Assembly: GCF_024763615.1 (NCBI RefSeq) | Contig: NC_077224.1 | Coordinates: 74,596,712 to 74,660,711 of the forward strand | Source of the DNA: Phlebotomus papatasi | Taxonomy: Eukaryota > Arthropoda > Insecta > Diptera > Psychodidae | Length of the DNA: 64,000 bases | Reading direction: 5' to 3' | Part shown: one piece after another, positions 33,492 to 44,612 of the stretch | Position numbering within the stretch: position 1 is the stretch's first letter | How the letters are laid out: every line of letters starts with the position of its first letter | The notes under the pieces: model-generated | Database searches by the model: none | Seen by the model: only the letters and a program-made list of their open reading frames with translations | What the model was told of the DNA's origin: nothing | Position numbers and translations under genes: made by a program

Positions 33492-36400
33492 TTACTCCTC
33501 AGATTTAACGTCATCGGGAAATGTAACTGATCGAGCACGTCGACTTCCACCTGATGATTCCACACGTGATGCTAAGTCCTGAGTAGACTTCTTGATACCG
33601 TGACGAAATCTCTTCTGTTCCTCATATCTGTAAGTGGAAAATTTGTATTTATTTTTATCTGATTGATCGATTGATCTTTCCAATAAAACTCACAAATCTT
33701 GATGAAGAGTATTCCCAAAACTCTTGTCAATGATCTCTCGGCTCTTTCGTCCTCTGGCTAGGATGTCATTAAACGTCAGGGAATCATTCTTGCGGTATTG
33801 GGAAATTTCTTGAAGAGTAGTATTTTGGAATGATCTGTAATCAAATTTTTGAGTGAGGATTTCGTTAAGGAGATCTTTAATGAGGGTTCGACGATCGACA
33901 AGTGTCTCTTGAACTGGCATCAATCTCTGTCGTATTTCAATGAGTTCTTCATCAATTTTTGCAAAAGACTGCCTAATTGTGACCTTTTTAATTCTCTCAT
34001 ACTCCAATCTCTCCTTTTCTGGTGAAATTTGTTGTGCCACCTGATCTGGATTGTATTTCTTCATCGTCATTATCATTTTCATGAGACGCATCAAATTCAT
34101 CTCGTCCCACTTTCGATTGAGTTGCTGTGGAAGGTCAAAGGTGATTTTTTTCTTGTCTCTCAGTGCTCGCCTTCGTGCCTCCTTCTCCTCACGCACACGC
34201 CTCAGGTCCTCCTGATCTCTGGCCAGACGCTGACGTCTCTCTTCCGCCTCGCGTGCCTCCAGCTCCATTTGACGCTTTGCCACAATAATGTCTTCATTGG
34301 CGGCAAACCATTCCGCCTGTAAGTTACTTAGGTGCCTGCGGCGATCAATTTCATTGGCAATTAGACGATCGAGGAGATTGACTTCATCAGGTGTGGCTGT
34401 CGCGAGTGTTGGCGGAATGACGAGAATGCGTATATTGCTATTGAAGTCGCCAATTGCAATAATATCCTGCGTGAGCGGAAGTTTTTGTTGCACAATTGTC
34501 GTCACTATTTGACTGCCCACACTTGATACCAGGGTTGGGGATTGGGTCTGATTCAGCAAATCCCAGATCTCAATGTCACCATCGTCGCGTGTTATGAAAA
34601 AGACCGCAGCTCGTCTCACACTCCACTTGGCAGAGACAAGAACTGCGTTCCTGCGACGGTAGTAAATGGGAGTCTGAGGAGTATCTAGACGCCAAATGGC
34701 TAGAACCCTCGTACCGATTGAAAGAATAACATCCACGATGAAAGGATTTCTTTCAATCGCCACAATCGGACCATCGTGAACGAAAGCAAAGGTTTGAGTT
34801 AAACTCCCCTGATCGCGACTGACTACAGCCTGAGGATCAGGTTCGTGTCCCTTCCATCTAACTTCAAATATCTCCCCAAGACTTGTTGAAATGTGAAAGT
34901 AATTCAAAGGATTGAAATCCTCTTCAACTTCTTCGTCTTCAATCTCGACACGAGGTTCTATGGTCATAGGAGGTAGGGGGACCATTTTAAAAGGTATCTT
35001 CACAGTCAAGGATTTGTTGATTGAAGACATAATAGGTTCCCTTCGAAATTGAGCATCAGTGAAGATCATTGCTGTAATTGGCTTCTTCACACTAATTATG
35101 TTCTGGGGACGATACAATCGATCATACTTAGCAAAGTCAGACATCCCTTCAGAGATACTTGCCGGTAGATTGAGCTTCTTCTTCGATTGTGTCTTCTTGT
35201 CTAAACACTTTTCAGGATTCTGAAGATCCCAGAATGCTACAGTCCCGTCTAATGACGAAGTTACGAAAAATCTTCCTTCTTGAGCCTGTTCTCGCATTTG
35301 TCCTCCTGTCGTGATGATGTGGTGAGAATGTAGCCAGCGGATCCCTGTGATCTGTCCCTGTTGCGAATGCTCAAGAGAACTGATAGCAGCACGACGAACG
35401 AATAGATACTGATTCTTGGTGTTCGTCCATCTCAGAAACTCCCTCATTAGTTCCCGGTTCTTTGCTTGATTTGGCGTTAAGGTTTCTTCAATTTCACATT
35501 CTTTGAGCTTCTCTTTGAGATCCCATATTACTATTTGACCATTAATAAGCCCTCCGACGAGTATCATAGGATCGAAAGGACAAAACGATAGTACACAAAC
35601 CTCTCTAGGAGCCTCCAATTCCAATTTTGGAGACAGAGTGTTATCAAAACTCCACATAAGAACATAATTCGACTGCAAAACAATCCTGTTGACCATATCT
35701 GTAGTATCCGTAGTTGGAATCTTCATTGAAGGAGTATCAAAAGCATACGATGCCACAAAGATCCCGGATACAGTCGGATGCCACTCAATGCAATGCACTC
35801 GACGTCCCGATGTCTTCGTGATATCCGCGAAGCAGAACTTCTCAGTGAGTTTTGGTACCTGAAAAGGAGCTAAACGCTTCGATCGAGCTAAAACGTAATC
35901 ATTCCGATACATATCCACTTGATTGAATTCCAAAGCTTCAAGAAAATCCTTGATTTGCTTCGACAGGACAATTGGTTTAACTTCAGGAATTACTTCTTCC
36001 CCCTCAGCTTCCTCTTCTCTTTCGGTTTCCCCACCTTCAGTAGATTCCATAGCTTTTGCTTTTAGCTCAGCTTCAAGCTGTTCCCTCCTCTCACGTTCAA
36101 TTACATAGATGTATTGCGACCAGGCATTTGTTGGAAAAGTAGGTTCTGTTTGTTGTTCGAGATTGACTTTCATAGGAGCTGACTGAATAAATGTATCAAT
36201 CCGGGATTTGTAGACGTTGTCGAAGACAGTCTTCCCAGCAACCAGTTCCACATATCCATCTCTAACATCGTCGCAAGAACGGAACTGAAGCTTGACATCT
36301 CTCTTCGGTCGTATTGGATAGATGCTCTGGATCTGCACATGAACAACATTTTCTCGCAGTCTTGGTGCATATTCGTTGACTTCTTTATCGCTCCCCAAAC

Positions 36401-36729
36401 ACTTCCATTGTCGGGGCACTTTTGTTAGTCTCCTCTTTAGCTTGTGTCTCTGGAGAGCTTCCAGTTGCTGCACAATTCGAGAGGCTGTCCTGGCAGACTC
36501 TAAGTCATCATAGACAATGAATGTTCCATCCTCGGCGAAGTCCGAAAGATATCCCACAAGTATGGTGCTATCGCTGTCCAATTGATTGAGTTTGTTGCGT
36601 AGAATTTCGGTTTCCGGATGGTTATCTGTGAGGTAATCCTCGAGAATCTCCTTTTTCATTGTCTTCCAGGGAAATTCATCGGATATATTTACTCCAACTT
36701 CCAAGCATAGCTCTTTCTGGAGATCTAGG
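33492..36729 (-). CDS. DNAI3: Axonemal dynein intermediate chain, DNAI3/WDR63 type (5' end missing)
   Basis: Two minus-strand exons are clear: 33694-36729 and 33492-33627, joined by a 66-bp GT-AG intron (GATTT|GTGAG to ACAG|ATATGAG, leucine across the junction). At least 1,055 codons. After an N-terminal region comes a WD40 array (about residues 300-765 counted from 36704) with VHCIEWHPTVSGIFVAS, LSFCPFDPMILVGGLINGQI, SLDGTVAFWDL, ISIGTRVLAIWRL-like and DDGDIEIWDLL blocks. An Arg/Glu-rich coiled coil (about 775-960) follows. These blocks match WDR63/IC140, an intermediate chain of inner-arm dynein I1/f; in insects such genes serve sperm flagella and chordotonal cilia (family knowledge). The exon opens with an acceptor TTTCAG|CCTAGATC at 36729 and the frame is open to it, so an upstream coding exon must exist; I could not place it. 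The TTG at 36704 is not a start. Confidence 0.93.
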
Positions 36730-37080
36730 CTGAAATACGATCAAAATCAATTGGATAAGAATTTTATCACATTTCTTCAAAAGATTTGAATTGAGTCCTG
36801 GGAATATGCAGCTCACGATTTCAATTTCCGGTGAACACAACATTTACGGTGAAAATGAGCTGTTAAATCCGTTCAATGGTAGCGTGAATTATACACGAAG
36901 GTAAAAACTTAATTGAGCCTTCGCCTAAATCATTACTAAATATTCAGTTTTTTATTAGGGGTTCATCTGGAAGATGATTGCCCCGAAATATTCATTTTCA
37001 TTTGAAGGATAATCTGAGGATTTTCTGAGACCTTGAGAAGTGGGAATATGAACCTAATTAATGAGAGTTTTTTTTTAATA
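36730..37080. other. Region upstream of the dynein chain exon
   Basis: A minus-strand donor-like AAATC|GTGAG at 36818-36816 would give a phase-compatible exon, but its frame has a stop 19 codons back and no ATG. I do not call an exon. Confidence 0.3.
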
Positions 37081-38261
37081 CACACGGTAAAGAATTTCGG
37101 CACATATTTGTTCCAAAAATTAGCTCGTCCACGGACTCCATAATTTTTGGCACAATCTTGTTCATTTTACGAGACTCAAAAAGATAATCAATATTAGTAA
37201 CGAATTTGTTCCAAAGCGTAGCTCGTCCATGGACACCGAAAATGTTTGGAATAAATTTGTACCTTCTAGAAGAAACAAAAAGATATCCAATAATGGTAAC
37301 AAATTTGTTCCAAAAATAGTTCGTCTACTATAAAATAGTATCCCTCCTCTCACACTCACAGTCACTCGTCACCAACGAAGCGAGGAGAACTCCAAATCTT
37401 TGGAAATTTTCGTGCTATATGGTTTCATTTTTTTAATTCGAGATTCCCTTCTCCTCCTGCTGCCAGCACTCGCATATGGTTTCGTCATGCACGCGTCTGT
37501 ATAAAACACTCTTAAATTGCTTTTTTTATGTTCCTTATGAACTTTCGCCACCGAAATTCATCTCGACTGAAGTATATCCTTAACTGTCAGACGAAATCTT
37601 TTACAAGAATTTGTTCCCGACAATGGGAACAAAAAGATTCCCCATATGAGTAACAATTTCGTTCCAAAAATTACCTCGTTCACGGACATCGAAAATTTTT
37701 GGAATAAATATATTACAGATGTAGGAATAATATTGTTATAAAAAGATGTACTAATTTGTTCCTGACAGTGGTAACAAAACAGCCGAGTGTAACAAATTCT
37801 ATTCCAAATTTCAGGAACAAATTTGTACAAGACGAAATCAAATCAAATTTGTAGACATTCCACCGTATCAAAACGGTTCCAAAAGAAAACTACAGTAGAC
37901 TCTCACAAAATCGGCTCTTTTTCAATCGGGCGACAAATTTTGTTGACAATTTTCACTTTTAATTATGAAGCTAATTCGCTCAAATTTGCTGTAGTTCTTC
38001 CTATTTTATCGTGATTTTATCGTACAAAGGCTTTGGCGCTCAATTCTATCACTAAGCCGGATGACATTTTGCCCCATATTCCCGATTGAGAGAGAGTCTA
38101 CTGTATAACAAATTTGAAAACTATTTCGTAACAAAACAGTAAAGAAAACTGTTTGGAACAAACAAATATCTTCTCTAGGTACAAATTGACTCCAAAAAAA
38201 TTGTTCCGAGGAAAAATTGTTCCAATATTTTGGTCAGTGTCCAAAAGTTTTTACCGTACAC
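37081..38261. mobile_element. 1.2-kb composite repeat of TTTGTTCC units
   Basis: Ends CACACGGTAAAGAATTT and AGTTTTTACCGTACAC are loosely inverted. Inside, the motif AACAAATTTGTTCCAAAAAT, often followed by AGCTCGTCCACGGAC, recurs at about 37100, 37200, 37295 and 37650 with many partial copies in both orientations. Probably a decayed DNA element with subterminal repeats. It hosts a younger pogo-like MITE at 37893-38103. Confidence 0.5.
37893..38103. mobile_element. pogo-like MITE, CAGTAGACTCTC ends, copy 1
   Basis: 211 bp between TA dinucleotides. Left CAGTAGACTCTCACAAAATC, right CGATTGAGAGAGAGTCTACTG. CAGTAGACTCTC...AATCGG termini and TA target sites resemble pogo/Tigger-type mariner relatives. 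Closely matched by 59068-59301 (TTTTTCAATCGGGCGACAAA in both); a divergent third copy is at 51853-52182. Confidence 0.8.
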
Positions 38262-39014
38262 GAAGAGTTCTCCGTATATTATCTTTTCGCATGATCTTTG
38301 AGTGCATACTGGTTTACTACCGATTAAATTGATTCATAAATTAAATTAAAAAAAACCATTCCGAATTAAAATAAAAAATTACAAAAGAAAACACATTTTA
38401 AAATATTTTGTCGTAAGAAATATACATACGGTCAAAAGAGTAAATTTGAGAAAGGTATGGTATTTACGTGTACTTTACCGTTTCATGATCGATTAAATCT
38501 GACGCAGTCGGGTTCGAAATTTCAAGACCTTTAAAAAAAATCAGCATTGAAGCAAATCGATTAAAAAAAGGTTCTTCAAAGTGGTTAAACTTTGACCTTT
38601 GAAAATTCAATATCGAAATGTTTTTCGAACATAGGTGTCTAAGGACGAAATATTCACCTTGACTACCTCCAAGACATATTTGAAAATGAAAAAAAACTAG
38701 GAGCCGTTTTCGAGATAAACCAAAACATGGTTTTGGAGGGAAAAGAGAGGGGAAGGCAAAAAGACTGTCCTAGATAATGTTGCCTTATGGGGGAGGTCAT
38801 CGAAGACCGGAAGTCGATATCTCTTACCTTTTGGCTTCTAGCTGTGTCACAAGATGCAAAAAAAGTGGATTTTAAACCTGCTCGCTCTGAGTTCGAACAG
38901 TAAAAATCAAATGACTTGGACATCATTTTTACGTGCGATCACTCAAAGCCTTCCCTTACAATTTAACCTCACATAGATTCCAATAATTTTGAAAATATCA
39001 TTCGAATTTTCGAG
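38262..39014. other. Gene-free interval
   Basis: No exon or repeat family recognised. The 87-codon minus frame at 38663-38926 has no start context or domain. The stretch is GC-richer at 38700-38900 than its surroundings. Confidence 0.4.
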
Positions 39015-39274
39015 GGCTCCGGCACACCTTTTAGGTCAGGAAAATTTCATGAAGTCGAAATTCGAGTGTCTTTCTTTCTCATATGTTTTGCATATGTCTT
39101 TCTCATTCTTTCGCAGTCTTCTTCTTCTTTTAAACATCACAACAAATTCAATTTAGCTCAGTCGAATTTAGAGATCGAAAGAATGAGATAGACATTAAGT
39201 AAAACGTGTGAGAAAGAAAGGATGTGAATTTTGACTTCATGAAAATTTCCTGATCTAAAAGGTGTGCCAGAGCC
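39015..39274. mobile_element. MITE, GGCTCYGGCACACC family, best copy
   Basis: Left GGCTCCGGCACACCTTTTAG, right CTAAAAGGTGTGCCAGAGCC. The arms continue with GTCAGGAAAATTTCATGAAG against CTTCATGAAAATTTCCTGAT. About 260 bp. Other copies lie at 20430 and 21693. Confidence 0.8.
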
Positions 39275-40115
39275 ATTTGAAATGCCATTAATACTCTCAA
39301 CTTCGGGGACCTAAGTGTTTGAATTTGGAAGACTCTAATGTACTTTCTTAGCTTTTCATAAGCATCACAAATTTATCTGACTTTTCCTTATCAGTGTGTA
39401 TATGATTAATATGATGTCAATTCAGGTTTAAAGATTGAGCTAAAATCATAAAGAAGCGGTATTGCAGAATTGTTAGGGCAGGATTTTGGGCTTCAATTTT
39501 CTCAAGAAATCTCCGCTTTCTCTCGATGAAAATAACCCTAAATGTTGCTTAACCCATTCCTTACCATGGTATTATACATCATACGCAAATTGAGTGATTT
39601 TTGATGATTTATTTCTGGGCAATTTTTATCCGAATTGCTGTCGGGAATGGATTATTAGTAACGTTAATTATTCAATTACTTGGGAAAAATAGTCCGACAG
39701 AGATGAAAATACATTTTGTTATTATTTTCTTGCTTCGCGGAAGGTCATGCAAAATTTTTGTTCAAAATGGCGGACGGAAAATACGACATCTCGTCGAATT
39801 TCTTGAAATAGGCCTCTTTCCTCTTTCCTGATTTGAATTCTAATTGCCAATTGGTGTTCTTGGATAGTTACTCTATCTAAAGCAATAGAGTTTGCAATGA
39901 ATTAATGCACAGAATTTAAATTCAGTGAATTCAGGAAACTAATCCCAAAATATCAACATTCTATCTCAAGTATTTCTGGTACATTGACTGAATGGGTTAA
40001 AATACACATATTCAAAGAAATAGCTCTCACGATAACTAAATTATCCGCCCCTATCTTAAATTAAGCGAGAGGTCAAAGTTTCGTCCGAAATTACATGATG
40101 TACTTCTACTTTTTC
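39275..40115. other. Gene-free interval
   Basis: AT-rich, no exon recognised. The 76-codon plus frame at 39601-39831 has no recognisable domain. Confidence 0.4.
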
Positions 40116-40411
40116 TTACTCTAAGATAATCTTGGTGTAATTGAGTTGACTAAAGAGGATATCTTTGGCCTTCTTCTCACTAAAGTTCTGGATTAGTTCA
40201 AAATCTTCAGAGTCAGAATCCGATGATACCGGGTTATTTACTTCCTCATCCTTCTCACCAGTCGGGGACGATGAGTCCTTCTCTTTTCTCCCGAACTTGG
40301 CGATTTTTTCTCTGAAACAATATTCCGTTATTTTCTTACAGGTTTAACAAATGCTTAGTAGATCTCTTACTCTTCCTCAAGGAAAGAAGACACTTCAGGA
40401 TTTCTGTCCAT
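40116..40411 (-). CDS. Small acidic protein of unknown family, two exons
   Basis: Exon 1 40371-40411 and exon 2 40116-40311, separated by a 59-bp GT-AG intron (GAAGA|GTAAGAG to TTTCAG|AGAAAAA). The split codon gives glutamate and the frame then runs to TAA, giving 78 aa. The protein begins MDRNPEVSSFLEEEEKIAKF, has a Ser/Asp/Glu-rich middle (SSDSDSEDFELIQ) with consensus casein-kinase-2 sites, and ends with a short hydrophobic-charged helix-like stretch (AKDILFSQLNYTKIILE). No signal peptide or membrane segment. It lies between the dynein chain and RNase T2 genes on the same strand. The short intron with good splice sites and an in-frame join argue that it is real. I do not recognise the family; further 3' exons cannot be excluded. 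Confidence 0.6.
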
Positions 40412-40952
40412 TATTTTGCAAATTATCTTATATTTTGCAATATGATGCTTAAACTGTTTACCGGTATAAACAATTTTGGTTTCTAAGGAAGACAATAAGC
40501 AACAAGTTTCATGTTTCACGCAACTTCCTATGCAACTTTCACTTTGGGAATATTTCCTAATGTTAGGCAATATTGCCGGATTTGAAGAAAGAATTCCATG
40601 AAATAAAATATTTATTTATTTTTTAGAAAATTATTATGCACGAGGCTTATCAAAGTAAGTCAGTGGATGTTTAAAGCGCAGTTAGATCGCTATCTTTTGG
40701 CAAAAATAGATTTCGTTTATCGCAAAATGCAACTTTCTAGTTTAATTGTACATGGTCCAATTGTTAAAGTTTTCTCACGACCTTCACAGAGAAATTCAGC
40801 AACAACAAAAAAATGGAATTCTATTAAATACTTTAAACTTATATTTAAAGAAATTAATTTACACAATTTTCAAAATTGAATATGTACAGTAATTGGCTAA
40901 AAAGTGAGGCGGGATGAATGCTGAAGAGGAGAATTCTTGCTTCATGCAAATT

Positions 40953-41903
40953 TTAGAACGTTGCCCATTTAACGATCTGGATGATTTTGTAGATACTGAC
41001 CAGGGAGAGGTTCCATGAAGAATCTCCAGTATCACCTTTTGATGATGATAGTATTTCACTTAAATTGGGAACAATGCTAGGGTAGTTAATTTTCTTGCTG
41101 GGATCGCAATTGGTGATGATTTTTCCACCAGAATATTCATGTACGAAATGATCATCCCCTACAACGCCATCACAGTCCATTAATTCGAGGGTTTTATTGA
41201 AGCAAATTCGAATTTCGGCCAGGAAAATTTCTTTTTGCTTCGAATCGTAATTGCAGTGGATTACGGGATTTTTATTTAGTTGGGCTACAATGGCTGTATG
41301 AAGTTCCTCAACGGTTGGCGTTGAATCTGGAAGGATTTTACCTTCGGCCAGAATTGACGACATTGAATAGTGATGAAGCCAATTTAGTCCTTGAGTAAAG
41401 TAACGAATTTCTGTGCTTAGTTCCGGCAAGATTGATGCGCAAGTTCCATGCTTTTCCCATTCATGCCTCCACAAATCATAGTGATCTGTTCTGAGTTCGA
41501 CATTTGTCCAGAAAATCTGCAATTGATTCTCAATGGGAGCAATATCGCTGGCATTGAATGTCCAGGAGGAATTGCAGTAGAAAGGTCCCATTTTGTTGAA
41601 TTCAGTCGGCCAAACTCCATGGATTGTCCATAGATTTTTTGCCGATGGAAGGAGACATTTGTGCGTCTTGTCCTCCTCCATCCATTGATGGCAAACTGTC
41701 TGTGGCCACTGTTGAGTGAAAATCAGCAAATCCCATGGATGTTCGTCACTCGATGCACTAAAAATACAATCTCCTCAGCATTTTATGCAATTTACCCAAA
41801 AAAAAAAACAATTTCCCATTGACACTGACCTCACTTCCAATGTGAAGAATCCCATTAGGAGAAAACATCCAATGCCAAAATAACATCCCATCAATTTGCG
41901 CAT
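40953..41903 (-). CDS. RNaseX25: Secretory RNase T2
   Basis: Two minus-strand exons, 41830-41903 and 40953-41757, joined by a GT-AG intron of 72 bp (GTGAG|GTCAGT to TTTTAG|TGCATC) that restores a serine codon. 292 aa. An N-terminal hydrophobic stretch (residues 7-24) acts as signal peptide or anchor. The two catalytic T2 motifs are intact: CAS-I WTIHGVWP (68-75, His71) and CAS-II HEWEKHGTCA (123-132, Glu124 and His128), with the expected cysteines (TVCHQW, GTCASI). T2 enzymes cleave single-stranded RNA through 2',3'-cyclic phosphates in lysosomes or outside the cell. Diptera typically carry one such gene (RNase X25 in Drosophila); the symbol rests on that family knowledge. No sign of inactivation. 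Confidence 0.93.
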
Positions 41904-42719
41904 TTTCTTATCACACCTGATAAAACGCTGCCTAAGTGCAAAATACTTATTTTTCCTAAAATATTTTTTTCTGTATTTAGGTAAACGACACAAAGAGAAA
42001 GGCCGTGAAAGAGGCTCTCCCACTATACGTAAAAAAAATTTACAACAATAATTTGAAAGTTTAAATAAAACACTTTTTAAATACTTAAAATAACAATAAG
42101 GAATTTTAACAATGTTACAATTTATCTTAAATCACCCATTTAAGAGCGTAGTTAAAAAAAAGATTTTGCGAGTTATTTAATCACAAATATATAAAGTTTA
42201 TTTGTGTTTTGAAGGGAAAATTACTATAAAATGTTAGTGAATTGTCAGATAGGTGAAAGAAAGAGCATTACCGAATGGTAAAGTAGTGAATCTCGAAAAT
42301 ATGGCAGTTGCGCACTAGCGGGAATTTTGAAATGCTTCTAAAACACCTTCAAAGCACGAGTCAAGCCACAAAATGAATCTTTACTTCTTGCAGAAAATCA
42401 CAAAATTACATATTTTGTACGTTAAACCTCGAGAAAAATTTAAACAAGACTATTAATCATTGTTGTTCCGCACAGAAATTTCAAATGAAAACAGTTTTTG
42501 TTCTCATTATCAACGCTAGAACAGTAAATTTGTTGTGTTTATCTTTATTCTTTCGACTTACCCAAAGAGAGAAAAGCATTGAAATATATTACATTATTTA
42601 TGAATGCAAATCAAGAAAATATTATTCCGTCATTCTTAATTTATTGACTGTTGCAATTGAGTTAATATTTATTCAAATTAAACTGTAAGAAGGGGTGGCA
42701 ATGATGCTTAGATGCTATA
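41904..42719. other. Upstream region of RNase T2
   Basis: AT-rich. The promoter of the minus-strand RNase T2 gene should lie here. The only GC-richer patch is 42300-42345 (GCGCACTAGCGGGAATTTTG). No core-promoter motif is convincing. Confidence 0.35.
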
Positions 42720-43093
42720 GGGGAAACTGAGGCAGAAGTAAACATGGGGTAGTTGGAAGCACTGCGATTTTTTAAATTAAATATTAGGCTTTAGATGATT
42801 ATTATTAATCCTATCGAGATACTTTATTTATGGTATTATAATGTAATCATTCCAATGTTGGAAGAATCTTCTGACCGTAGATCGACCAAGTTACGACTAG
42901 AAGTTAGACAAGTTAGACGATTTTGTTATGTTTTATCATATGTGAATATGTCTATTTCTAGACATTCAGTTGCTTGCACTTGGCGGGACTCTAAGGGACA
43001 GTGTGATGTCGAGTCAGAGATCTCACTGTCCAAGAACCAACGGTCTTGCCTATTGCGCCACTGAGGGACCGTTTGATCTACACGAAACTGCCC
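42720..43093. mobile_element. GGGGAAACTGAGGC-end element interrupted by a SINE
   Basis: The left end GGGGAAACTGAGGCAGAAGT and the following CATGGGGTAG ... CGATTTTTTAAATT match the left part of the MITE at 302-514. The likely right end (CGAAACTGCCC, then TA) lies just beyond a minus-strand SINE. The right boundary is weak. Confidence 0.5.
42795..43080 (-). mobile_element. tRNA-derived SINE, family 1, minus-strand copy
   Basis: Read on the minus strand: head GGTCCCTCAGTGGCGCAATA, AGGCAAGACCGTTGG, GAGATCTCTGACTCGAC, box-B region degraded (TTAGAGTCCCGCC). The body has TAGAAATAGACATATTCACA and ATAAAACATAACAAAAT as in the 8.6-kb copy, and an ATTAATAATAAT tail at the low-coordinate end. Confidence 0.7.
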
Positions 43094-43209
43094 TAATCTA
43101 AAAAAATATGTCAGAGCTTCAAGATACAAACATTTAATTTAAAAGGACTAGGCAAAAGTGGTCTATGGTACGATCATCAAAGAGACCTATATCATTGAAT
43201 AGGCCAGTA

Positions 43210-43433
43210 GGGGACTTCTGTAACCATATAACAATGCCATATGACAAATTTAAAAATTTTAATGCAATTCGGAAAAATAAATCGAAAATAAGACTCATAT
43301 CAATTACTAAGAGCTTCACAGAGTTCCTTGTATAGGCCATTTTATGCTCCTTGGGCTTTAGTGTTGTCCTGCACCCTAATTTACCACGAAAATTTGTCAT
43401 ATGACATTGTCATACTATTACAGAATTCCCCTT
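43210..43433. mobile_element. MITE, GGGGACTTCTGTAAC...GTTACAGAATTCCCC type
   Basis: Left GGGGACTTCTGTAACCATAT with AACAATGCCATATGACAAATTT; right AAATTTGTCATATGACATTG and TATTACAGAATTCCCC. About 224 bp with 40-bp arms. A right-hand partial copy lies at 57215-57282 (GCGTTACAGAATTCCCCTCC). Confidence 0.7.
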
Positions 43434-44494
43434 CAGGTAACAACTTTTGTTTCGGGATCAAAGTTCTAAATAGGGGAAAAGTTCTAGAGCAAAAAACTAT
43501 TTTCGTAGAAGAAAAATGATCTGTTATATGAAATGTGCGCATTTATACTGTCTTTTTTAAGGAGAAGAATAAACTGCAACATAAAATATATTAAATGACT
43601 GAAAGTATATTCTCGAAATGGACATAGAAGCATATGTCTTTACAATTCATAACATACGTAGAAGGACATTGAAACATGATGGCTCAAAGTCAAAACTTTA
43701 AACCTTATATCTCAGAGATTTATAAACCGAATTTAATCAATGAATACTCAATCGAAAGGTCTTGAAAAATCCTACAAAACTACGGTATAGATAAGTTCAC
43801 AAGTCGACCGCAAGGGACGCTCCATCTTATCAAAGTTTTCGATTAGTAAGAAATGTGTTAAATTTCGAAACTATTCAACCGATTTTAATGACCTTATAAA
43901 ATGTATGTCTGATAATTTTAATGTATCATAGAGAGAAATTATGGCCTCATTGTATTCGTCAATTTCAAGAGAATCATTATATCGACGCTTCCATTCCATA
44001 CTATGCTACCTCAAAATGACAACTTTTCAGGTGAGCCATTTAAAGTTGGCGATTTCCTATGCTGCCCGTGTAATTTTTTTCGAAAGTCTCAAATATCTCG
44101 TTAACCGAACATCGGATGACCACCAAATTTTCACCAGTTGTAGATCTCGGTCTCAGGAACAATATATCTCTGGAATGGAGCTGTCGATATATTTTGACTT
44201 ATTTTTATAATTGTTATTTATTTTCTTTTAAAATCGTAATCAGGGGGCAAATTCTGAACGTATCTAGTCAGACTACATATATATCTAGTCTGACTACATA
44301 GCTGTACATGTACACTGCTGGTGAATGTGTGTAAGTGTAGTCGAGACACATTTTTCAGTATTGCCGCATCCCTATCTAGTCTCTGAATTCGTTAAGTTGG
44401 TTAACGAAATGAAATCGCGACAACCCTTGACTTGATAAGAGACTACATAGCCAAAAGCTATCTAGGCACCTCTTGGACATGCCTAGATGGCATC
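43434..44494. other. Gene-free interval with a left-end element fragment
   Basis: No exon recognised. At 44241 a CAGGGGGCAAATTCTGAACG end like that at 31603 begins. It is followed by the small hairpin CTAGTCAGACTACATATATA / TATCTAGTCTGACTACATAG, but I could not find the matching right terminus. Confidence 0.4.
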
Positions 44495-44608
44495 ATCTTT
44501 GACCAAAAACTCCGGATCTACGATCGACTGTAAAAGTTTTCCAATACGGAATATTACATTAAAAAATAATTACCTCTAATCAAATATCTCAATACGATTA
44601 ATACTTAT
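44495..44608 (+). mobile_element. SINE family 1, 3' fragment
   Basis: GGATCTACGATCGACTGTAA, GGAATATTACATTA and AAATATCTCAATACGATTAA match the 3' third of the SINE copies at 42795 (minus) and 22417. The tRNA head is absent, as expected for a 5'-truncated copy. Confidence 0.5.
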
Positions 44609-44612
44609 AATA

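Noticed and set aside
34029..34512. Plus-strand frames of 97 and 74 codons
   Set aside because: They are the antisense shadow of the dynein intermediate chain coiled-coil region.
36735..36960. Candidate 5' exon of the dynein chain ending at the GTGAG donor near 36818
   Set aside because: Phase fits, but the frame has a stop 19 codons upstream and no ATG, and the residues do not resemble the family N-terminus.
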